Below, piece by piece: positions 57,380 through 64,000 of a stretch of DNA of 64,000 bases. The stretch is from DATJPR01 sp963843525 (GTDB lineage: Bacteria > Bacteroidota > Ignavibacteria > UBA10030 > UBA6906), in contig CAWJKM010000003.1 of assembly GCA_963843525.1 (NCBI GenBank), forward strand, positions 736,181-800,180, given 5' to 3'. The notes under the pieces are model-generated. The model had not been told where the DNA came from. It saw nothing but the letters and a program-made list of their open reading frames with translations, and ran no database searches. A program made the position numbers and the translations under genes. The stretch's first letter is position 1. The number at the start of each line of letters is the position of its first letter.

Positions 57380-57578
57380 GGGTGATCTTATGCGCCGCAG
57401 AGCAGCCTCGCCGCGCTTTCTTCTTACTTCCTTCTTCTTACGTCCTACATCCCACCGCGGCCTACATCCTTCTGCCTACTGCATACTGCATACTGCCTAC
57501 TTTCTTCCGTCCTTCTCGCCCTTACGCCGAAGATCTTCCCGAGGCCGCCGTTTTGTGGCGGCCGAAGGAATCTCTCTG

Positions 57579-57760
57579 TAAAAAGCGACTTCGGTCGCCA
57601 AACAGCGGCGACTCCGTCGCCAGACAGCGGCGACCGTGGTCGCCGTCGGTGACAACCGCACTGCCCCATTCACCATAGATGTAAACATTCCCCTCTGGAG
57701 AGGGGAGTCCGGATTTTAGATTTTAGAGTTCAGATTTTAGACTGGTGTAGGCATGGGTAA
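57579..57760. repeat. GCGGCGACnnnGTCGCC tandem and full composite element
   Basis: Three related hairpin units (GCGACTTCGGTCGCC, GGCGACTCCGTCGCC, GGCGACCGTGGTCGCC) lead into the most complete composite element: CGTCGGTGACAACCGCACTG, TTCACCATAGATGTAAACAT, TCCCCTCTGGAGAGGGGA, CCGGA and TTTAGATTTTAGAGTTCAG. A CCACGACCT-TT-AGGTCGTGG palindrome follows at 57779-57798. Confidence 0.85.
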
Positions 57761-57798
57761 TTAGACACCCCGCCATTGCCACGACCTTTAGGTCGTGG

Positions 57799-58886
57799 AG
57801 ATAATTCACGAATGCGTCCACTATCCTTGCAGGGGCTTTAGCCCCTTTACTGAACTGCAGTCGTTATCAACTTTTGCGAACTGTCGCGTCTCGCAACGCT
57901 CATGCTGAATATGTGACGATCGATGAGAGGAAGCCAGGCGTGACGATCTTGTTTTTCTTCTCGAAGCAAAGTTTCTCGCCAACACAAAACCGCGACGATT
58001 ATCAGATTTGTCTTCACATTTCTTCCCATGCAGCGCGCCGCACACCGACCTCATCAGTCCAGCGCGACGATAGTACGCGTGCTCCAACTTTCTGTGCGCA
58101 ACTTTCTTCTCCTGATTATTATTAGCCATGCATCATCGCGCGTGTGAACTGAAGCGCTCAAGAAAAAAAAGAGTTGCAGATTTCTGCACGATGGGTGACC
58201 TCCATCACTGAAAGTTTCGTACATTGATCGTACACTTCTTGCAAGCATTGAACGCAAATGCGTGCGGGTGCGATGCCTCTCTCCGGTGCTTGCTCCAGGA
58301 ATCTTTCGGCAAGAGCACGGACGGTTGTCGATCTTCTCGAAGCCCTTCGTCGCATGGAAGCTCCGCTTGATCCACAGCGGGAGAGTTTCCAAAACAAGTC
58401 TCGACTTCAAGAGTGATTGTTCCTTGGCAGTTCACGGCGCTACCATTGCGCCGTGCGTTCTTGATTTGCAGCGCGCTGTATCAGCGTCTCGATTTCCGTT
58501 CACCACCCATCATCCGCGATGAAGCGTGCAATCTCGCGTATGAGTTGTGCATAGAGCAGCAATACCGCGTGCCTGTGTGAGTGAAAAATAATCTCCAGCA
58601 TTTTTCCGCAGGCACGTGCAATTGCTGGGAATATATACATAGTCGCGCCTTGATCTTCGGGGGAAGATCTGCTCCAGCCGACTCCGTCTCAGTTCGGGTA
58701 AGTTGCGGGAGAGCAAGCCAGGGGCAGTTCTACACTACTTCTTGAGTACCCCGCTGCGCCATTACCCCACGAGATCCTGCTCCTTTCCTTTCGACATCGA
58801 TATCACGACGATAAGAAATCATGCACACGAGGTGCGCGGCGTCAGTACGCCGGCAACCTCAGTCACTTGCACTGAACGGCAAAGCC
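57799..58886. other. Gene-poor 1.1-kb region before the exopolysaccharide locus
   Basis: No reading frame here is convincing. Near 58610-58626 AGGCACGTGCAATTGCT resembles a sigma54 promoter but with 11 instead of 10 bases between GG and GC. Coding-like traces (for example ARTVVDLLEALRRMEAPLD around 58310-58370) end at stops and may be remnants. The region could hold a long leader or upstream control sites for the Wzz/kinase gene. Confidence 0.4.
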
Positions 58887-60356
58887 ATGGATTCAGAGCA
58901 GCAACAAGATTCATCGAACAACAACCATCACCACCATCACTACCAGTCCAACGAGTGGACCTTCCAGGAACTCCTGGTAGTGCTCCGTAGGGGGAGATGG
59001 ACGATTGTTCTCAGCACGCTTGTTGTCCTCGTTGCCGTTGGGCTCTATACGTTTCTCTCCCATCCGGTGTATGAATCGTCAGCTTCAGTCCTTATCGACA
59101 CAAAGTCCAAAGCCGGATCGTTCCCCGTTTTCAATTTTACAGAGTCAGGAGTTACCACAAAGATTGCGAACGAGCTCCAAACGCTGCGGTCTCGTTCGAT
59201 GGCTGAAGCAGTGGCCAGGGCCCTGGTGGAGAAGAAGTTTCTGGACAACGAACAGGAACGACCGATAGAGATCATCCACGATAGGGGCCAGACCGACTGG
59301 CAGTCCCGTTTCAGTTCTATCCCGGAGATCGCCAAGCGGCTTGACAAGGTGATCGATTTCTCCCCGGTGAAGGAATCGGATGTCATAAAAATCACTGCGC
59401 GGAGCAATAGCCCGGAAGAAGCGTATCTCATCGTGAATACGTACACGCAGGTCTACGCGGACCGGGACATGACCACGAGCCGGTCAAAGTCCCGCCAGGT
59501 GCGGGAGTTCCTTCAAGCGCAGATGGGCGCGAAGCACCGTCAGCTCGACAGCACCGAACGGACCCTCCAGTCGTACATGACCCGCTCGGGCATGGTTTCG
59601 CTCGACGCGGAAACGGACCGGGTGGTGAAGCAGTTGTCACAACTTGAGGCAAGTCGCGACGGGCTCGAGGTCGACATTGCCTCCGACGAGAAGACTCTCT
59701 CTTCGCTCCGTTCCGAGCTGGCGACGCAGGGACCCAACGTGGCGAAGGCGATGGGGGAGTCGAATGATACGTATATCAAACTGATCCAGTCCCAACTCGC
59801 GCGCCTCGAGGTGCAGAGAGATCTGATCGTCTCGCAGAACAATTCACAGGGGACGCTGCAAGAAGCCGCCACGGCAGAGAAGCTGAACGACCTGGATCGG
59901 CAGATCACACAATTGAAGAAAACACTCCGCATCCGCACGGAGTCGTTTCTTGCCTCAATCGTTCCGGAGAGCCGTGGGACGAGTAGTACACAAGGCTCCG
60001 GAGCGGTATTGGGTCAGCTCAAGCAGCGGATTATCGAAGAACAGATCGACCTCGATGGACTCGTGGCGAAGAAGGACGCGTTGAACAATGTAATCCTGAG
60101 CTATGAACAGCAATTCAATCAGATCCCGCAGAAAAGTATCGAGCTTGCGAAGCTGCAGCGTTCCCGGCTCAGCAGCGAAAAACTGTTTCTCCTCGTGGAA
60201 GAAAAGTTCAACGAGGCGGCGATCACGGAATCTTCGGAACTGGGTTCGGTGGACGTGATCGACCCGGCCGTTGTCCCGGTTGACCCCATCAGCCCCCGGC
60301 CTCTCCTGAATATGGCGATTGCACTCCTCCTCGGCCTGGCGTGGGTGTCGGGATAG
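58887..60356 (+). CDS. Polysaccharide co-polymerase (Wzz/GumC-like) part of a Wzc-type protein, ended by frameshift
   Basis: Begins with a soluble tail containing a His tract (NNNHHHHHYQ), then helix 1 (WTIVLSTLVVLVAVGLYTFL), a long periplasmic Wzz domain with coiled coil (LRSELATQGPNVAKAMGE, LDRQITQLKKTL) and the Pro-rich second helix start DPISPRPLLNMAIALLLGLA. There the frame breaks; one missing G near 60341 would continue into the kinase frame as LAVGVGIVLVRSSL. Chain-length control and export of exopolysaccharide. The ATG at 58821 in the same frame is an alternative start. Confidence 0.88.
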   Translation: MDSEQQQDSSNNNHHHHHYQSNEWTFQELLVVLRRGRWTIVLSTLVVLVAVGLYTFLSHPVYESSASVLIDTKSKAGSFPVFNFTESGVTTKIANELQTLRSRSMAEAVARALVEKKFLDNEQERPIEIIHDRGQTDWQSRFSSIPEIAKRLDKVIDFSPVKESDVIKITARSNSPEEAYLIVNTYTQVYADRDMTTSRSKSRQVREFLQAQMGAKHRQLDSTERTLQSYMTRSGMVSLDAETDRVVKQLSQLEASRDGLEVDIASDEKTLSSLRSELATQGPNVAKAMGESNDTYIKLIQSQLARLEVQRDLIVSQNNSQGTLQEAATAEKLNDLDRQITQLKKTLRIRTESFLASIVPESRGTSSTQGSGAVLGQLKQRIIEEQIDLDGLVAKKDALNNVILSYEQQFNQIPQKSIELAKLQRSRLSSEKLFLLVEEKFNEAAITESSELGSVDVIDPAVVPVDPISPRPLLNMAIALLLGLAWVSG

Positions 60357-61234
60357 TCCTGGTCCGTTCAAGTCTTGACACGCGGTTGCGCTCGCCGGAC
60401 GATCTGAAGCGGCTCGGCATCACGCCACTGGGGATCATCCAGCGCATGCAGAAGAAGGTCCGCAAGGGATTCCCATCGGTGATGCATACGGGGGCAGGGA
60501 AAGCCTTCGACCCGCATCTCGTGGCATATCACAATCCGCTTCTTTCTGACGCCGAAGGATACCGGCATCTTCGCACGGCCATTCAAGACATCGTCGATAA
60601 GGATCCGCTGGGGGTCATAGCGATAACCAGTGCGAACCCGCAAGAGGGAAAATCCACCATTGCCGCGAACCTTGCCGTGTCGTTCGCCCTCATGGAAGGC
60701 GGATGTCTGCTCATCGACGCGGACCTCCGCCGTCCGACCATCCATCAGATTTTCGGATTGCAGAGAGGTCCGGGCCTCACGCACGTGCTTGCTGACCTGG
60801 CGGACTTTGAAGAGGTTGTGCAGAGAAAAGTGGTGGAGAATCTCGACGTTCTCACTGCAGGAGATGCCGTCAAAAACCCGGCCGAGCTGCTCGGTGGGAG
60901 AACGATGAAAGAGCTCATTCAAAAGGTCCGCGGGCAGTACCGGGTCGTGCTTGTCGACACCTCACCTCTCCTGGCAGTGACTGACGCAGGTGTGCTTGCT
61001 CGTGTAATAGACGGCGTGCTGATGGTCGTCCAGGCGGGAGGCACAACGGCGGAAATGCTTGAAAGTGCCGGAGAGCATTTAAAAAGCCAGCGCCACAACT
61101 TCCTTGGCCTGGTGCTGAACAAGTTCGATCCGAAATCGGCGTACGGAAGCTCCCGCTACGCATATAAGATTGGCTATGGGCCGTACGAATACACGGCCGG
61201 CAAACGGACAAAGAGAAGAAGGCATCATGCATAG
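60341..61234 (+). CDS. BY-kinase (bacterial tyrosine kinase) part of the Wzc-type protein
   Basis: A 297-residue frame with the end of helix 2 and the cytoplasmic tyrosine-kinase domain. Walker A is SANPQEGKSTIAANLA, Walker A-prime LLIDADLRRP, Walker B VVLVDTSPLL. The C-terminal tail SAYGSSRYAYKIGYGPYEYT is a tyrosine cluster of the kind that is autophosphorylated. The GTG at 60341 is only the first codon of the restored frame. With the preceding piece it forms a Wzc-type co-polymerase/kinase of about 783 residues. Confidence 0.9.
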   Translation: MGVGIVLVRSSLDTRLRSPDDLKRLGITPLGIIQRMQKKVRKGFPSVMHTGAGKAFDPHLVAYHNPLLSDAEGYRHLRTAIQDIVDKDPLGVIAITSANPQEGKSTIAANLAVSFALMEGGCLLIDADLRRPTIHQIFGLQRGPGLTHVLADLADFEEVVQRKVVENLDVLTAGDAVKNPAELLGGRTMKELIQKVRGQYRVVLVDTSPLLAVTDAGVLARVIDGVLMVVQAGGTTAEMLESAGEHLKSQRHNFLGLVLNKFDPKSAYGSSRYAYKIGYGPYEYTAGKRTKRRRHHA

Positions 61235-61652
61235 CACGGTAACGCAAAAAGATCAACACCGTCATTACCAGGAATCCCCAAGGTACCACGAAGCCCGTCT
61301 GGGGCTTCGTTTGAGCCGAGCCATTATCCCGGTTCTATGGCCGGGACGGGCAATCTCGATTTGGAAGAGATCCGTCGACATTCTTCAAGGGAAAGCCATG
61401 ACACGCGTAGAGGGGTTCTGCAAGAGGTGCGTTCCTGCAGGGCGGATGCACCGGACGTACGACTATAATCTGAAAATCAGATTGGTACGTCTTCTGGTAC
61501 CCGTGCACCGGGTCCGCTGCGACAAATGCGGTCAGGAAGGGTGGGCGTGGAAGGGGGGATGGACGGAGCTACGGCAAGGAGAAATGCCGCCGGGCATCCT
61601 CGTCGCAATCAGCATCGTTACATTGCTCATCGCTTTTTATCTTGCTCGCTAA
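61227..61652 (+). CDS. Hypothetical CxxC protein with C-terminal membrane helix
   Basis: A 141-residue protein overlapping the end of the kinase gene by eight bases. It has two CxxC pairs (GFCKRCVPAG and VRCDKCGQEGW) that could bind one zinc, and a C-terminal helix ILVAISIVTLLIAFYLAR that would tail-anchor it. The first 55 residues look unstructured, and an internal ATG at 61398 would give a compact 84-residue form. Unknown family; position between co-polymerase and antiterminator suggests an exopolysaccharide role. Confidence 0.65.
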   Translation: MHSTVTQKDQHRHYQESPRYHEARLGLRLSRAIIPVLWPGRAISIWKRSVDILQGKAMTRVEGFCKRCVPAGRMHRTYDYNLKIRLVRLLVPVHRVRCDKCGQEGWAWKGGWTELRQGEMPPGILVAISIVTLLIAFYLAR

Positions 61653-61729
61653 AGGAGCAATATCGTCGGAGTAGACTTTGGCAGATTTGCTGATAGAAGC
61701 TCAGAAGCGTAGAAGGGTAGGAAGGGATA

Positions 61730-62368
61730 ATGGCATCTGTAGATTCACCCCCTACACAAGTTGTTCAGGCCTCCCCTACAGGAATTTACGGCCATGCGAA
61801 CAATGTAATAACCCCTGCCACGGAACCCACCTGCCTCTGGTATGCGCTCGTTTTGCGATCGCGGTTCGAGAAGAAATCTCACGCCTGCCTCGTAGAGAGT
61901 GGCGTGGAATCATTCCTGCCGTTAATCGAAGAGGTCCACACCTGGAGCGATCGCAAAAAGCATGTCACCGAGCCGCTCTTCCGGGGGTATCTCTTCGTCA
62001 GGACCCATTTGAAACGGAAGGTGGAGATCCTCCAGACCTCCGGCGTCGTCAGGTTCGTGGAGTTCAACGGGAGGCCGGTAGCCATCCCGGAATATCAATT
62101 GGAGTGGGTGCGCATCGCGACCCGGGAACCGTGTCAGGTTCAACGAGAATCGTACTTTGCGTCTGGAGACAAAGTGCGAGTGATCTCCGGGCCCTTGCTG
62201 GGGCTTGAGGGCTATGTTGTCCAGACGCGCGGCCGTTCACGACTTATAGTTTCGTTGTCTTCGATCGCTCAGTCTTTTTCTGTCGAGATTTCGGAACACG
62301 ATGTAGCACGAAAGAGTGATGAAGAACACGAAGGAAGAAGTCGGCAGCAGATAGGCGTAGTGAAGTAA
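61730..62368 (+). CDS. NusG-like (UpxY/RfaH-type) transcription antiterminator
   Basis: A 212-residue specialised NusG paralogue. The NGN domain starts WYALVLRSRFEKKSHACL and has PLFRGYLFVRTHL; a KOW domain follows with FASGDKVRVISGPLLGLEGYVV. An extra N-terminal tail of about 35 residues is present. AGGAAGGG precedes the ATG. In Bacteroidota such proteins head capsule and exopolysaccharide operons and let polymerase pass early termination signals in the long leader. The following 846-bp non-coding stretch is the expected position of such a leader. Confidence 0.92.
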   Translation: MASVDSPPTQVVQASPTGIYGHANNVITPATEPTCLWYALVLRSRFEKKSHACLVESGVESFLPLIEEVHTWSDRKKHVTEPLFRGYLFVRTHLKRKVEILQTSGVVRFVEFNGRPVAIPEYQLEWVRIATREPCQVQRESYFASGDKVRVISGPLLGLEGYVVQTRGRSRLIVSLSSIAQSFSVEISEHDVARKSDEEHEGRSRQQIGVVK

Positions 62369-62399
62369 GCCTTCAGTCGGTCGAATTTGGTTGGGACTA

Positions 62400-62475
62400 C
62401 TCGGGTCTGTTCTGTTCCCTGACCCCTGTTCCCTGTCCCCTCATCTTTCTTCCTTCTTCTTACTTCATACTTTCA
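62400..62475. repeat. CCCTGTTCCCTGTCCCC / TTCCTTCTTCTTACTTC repeat
   Basis: Same unit types as at 6360-6400 and 57130-57180, in the opposite orientation. Confidence 0.75.
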
Positions 62476-63214
62476 GCATCACTGCGCTGTAATTACACCC
62501 TGCTAGGCTGCTAATGTGGCTGAAAGGGCGGAGCTTTAGCTAGGAAGACCAATCGCCTTCAGAATTCTTTAGGTCGTGCACTCGATATCGGTCGGGTCGC
62601 ACCAGGTCGCCAATGCTTCTGCGAGGGTTGACGAGGCCCGAATTAAGCCCACGAATCGATCCCGATCCGCCTCCTAAGTAGCTCATTGCAAGCCCAAGAG
62701 ATTGAATAAGTTAGCAATTGGCGTTTTTGAGCCATTTCCCCTCAGAGCCCTGCCCGGCAGCCAGAGTGGAGGGCGCGAGCAAGCGAATAAGCTACGTTCG
62801 GGAGCATAGAGTATAGAGTAATGAAGCTTGTAGTTGTGAAGTTGCCTGCAGAAATCGTCCAACAAGGTCGTAACTTCCTGACCTCAATCGCAGCCGATGA
62901 ACCTTGCATTATGGCAGGGGCACACAAGATTAACCTCTGCTCGAAACAATACTCGTGCATGGCAACGAAGCAATGATTTTCAATCAAAGACGGGGATGTC
63001 TCACTTCAATTTGGTTACGGGATCATTTCGTCTCACCAAGTGATGAAGCAATCGATTTCTTTCGATAAGCCCTTGGAGTGTGGAGGCAGGTGGGTCAACT
63101 TGGACCGCTATATACGTTTCTCCTTCGGCGATCGACAATAGTGAATGGTGCATAAGCTCGAGTAACATATGTTCGCGGAACCTGATTTGGCTAATCCATT
63201 ACACCTAGTGCACA
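62476..63214 (+). other. Long untranslated leader between antiterminator and first exopolysaccharide gene
   Basis: No convincing gene. GAAAGGGCGGAGCTTTAGC at 62522-62540 resembles, weakly, the ops core GGCGGTAGCGT used by RfaH, and follows GCTAGGCTGCTAATGTGGCT as JUMPstart sequences do. A fragment ATAGTGAATGGTGCATAA near 63130 comes from the composite element. Base composition becomes more AT-rich towards 63200. Confidence 0.4.
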
Positions 63215-63956
63215 ATGTCACGTAACGACGGACTTCCCTTTCGAAGGAATTTCACATGGGCATTCATTGGAAATGTATCCGCAATGGCCTTTTCTTGGTT
63301 ATTGCTTGTGATACTCACGAAGGTGGGTTCGCCAGAAAATGTCGGACAATTTGCAGTTGCTCAGGCCATCGGCGTCCCGCTCAGCCTTTTCTTTGGGCTA
63401 AAGCTGAATCTGTGGAGATCCAGGGTCACTGATTCCCGAGAACAAATTTTCCTTCGGTCAATACCTTTCTGTGCGAATTGGTAGTTCGCTCCTAATCGCC
63501 ATTTCGATTGCGGCGATCGGTTTGATAGTGTACGACACTCCATTGAACTTTATGATCGTTATTATGGGCTTCAGTTACGCAATAATGTCAGATTTCGAGA
63601 ACTGTATCTTTCTGTCATCCAAAAACAAAAGAATGGACTTCATAGCAGATCCAACTTCTGTAGAGGTCTTTTAGGTTTTCTCTTTTTTGGCTCTTTGTTC
63701 GTGAGTAAGACTCGCAACCTCACGCTCGCCCTAGTGGGCCTGCTAATTGCTCGTGCTGTCGTGCTTGTGGTTTACGACATACCAGTGGCAAATAGACTGC
63801 GTGCGTCCTGGAATATAAGTCGAAAAGTCCGCGGATCAATCAGGGACATTCCAGATCGAGAGTATCTCAAGTGTTAAGTCAATGGTAATTCTCTCCTTGC
63901 CCTTAGGTGTTGTCCGCTGGTTTAACCACGTTGTTCAGATGCAGTTCCGCGCCTAG
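63215..63956 (+). pseudogene. Decayed oligosaccharide flippase (Wzx-like)
   Basis: Pieces in three frames read as one polysaccharide transporter: FTWAFIGNVSAMAFSWLLLV and SPENVGQFAVAQAIGVPLSL (63215-63430), then FGQYLSVRIGSSLLIAISIA (about 63454-63560), then GLLGFLFFGSLFVSKTRNLT and LALVGLLIARAVVLVVYDIP (63680-63790), and VILSLPLGVVRWFNHVV before a stop at 63954-63956. At least two frame changes (near the TTTT at 63446 and near 63670) and stops interrupt it. The AT-rich codon use differs from neighbours, suggesting transferred DNA. The window ends soon after. Confidence 0.75.
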
Positions 63957-64000
63957 CTTTAGATGGTTTCAGTGGCAGAGTAGAGCAGGTAGGTTGCTGT

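Noticed and set aside
58262..58522. Possible 86-residue gene before the exopolysaccharide locus
   Set aside because: No ribosome-binding site, no recognisable domain and equally coding-like traces in other frames.

Overview
The window looks like a chromosomal piece of an FCB-group bacterium (Bacteroidota/Ignavibacteriota relative, moderately GC-rich by eye). The reasons are a type IX secretion C-terminal sorting domain with the YPNPFNP signature (49281-51434), a two-component propeller sensor (2697-5642), a zinc-less ROK kinase, aromatic-terminated outer-membrane barrels and an UpxY/NusG-like antiterminator at the start of an exopolysaccharide locus. No rRNA, tRNA or CRISPR array was seen. 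The intergenic DNA is full of dispersed repeats.

Layout. 1-8525: trehalose metabolism (end of a GT4 glycosyltransferase, a fused trehalose-6-phosphate synthase/phosphatase, a periplasmic trehalase on the opposite strand) with a propeller histidine kinase and NarL-type regulator between them. 8822-14748: a PAS histidine kinase, TrpB2, a small TPR membrane protein and an M1 peptidase. 14756-20856: a membrane protein and a fructose-type PTS (EIIC, EIIB, then HPr-EI-EIIA interrupted by a frameshift), followed by a ROK kinase. 20934-22511: an HhH protein and a c-type-haem lipoprotein.

22747-28494: a minus-strand locus with an NtrC-type regulator, two small DxDxDG Ca-binding-like secreted proteins, an outer-membrane barrel and an NtrB-like kinase (frameshifted). 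Between regulator and target genes lie two divergent sigma54-type promoters, tandem inverted repeats midway between them that look like enhancer sites, and a short terminator-bounded transcript candidate on the plus strand (27051-27127).

28940-38297: chemotaxis genes (three MCPs, CheW), a porin and a methyltransferase.

38725-48859: the most interesting operon-like cluster. A PocR/HTH regulator with a promoter and operator-like palindrome is followed by TusA, two DsrE-like proteins, a GcvH-like lipoyl carrier, an Isp-type [NiFe] hydrogenase (small subunit, Isp1 cytochrome b, Isp2 HdrD-like, large subunit), its maturation protease, HypC and a lipoate-protein ligase. I infer that H2 oxidation is coupled to persulfide or lipoyl-bound sulfur chemistry.

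49281-57129: a T9SS-secreted LamG protein, DUF1761, a GNAT enzyme, a metallophosphoesterase, a TPR protein (frameshifted) and a Fic AMPylase with an operator palindrome. 58887-64000: start of an exopolysaccharide locus (Wzz/BY-kinase split by a frameshift, a CxxC membrane protein, a NusG-like antiterminator) ending in a decayed flippase.

At least seven conserved genes are broken by small indels, two of them exactly at CT/GA dinucleotide runs. Assembly error, slipped-strand variation and real decay must be told apart by reads.
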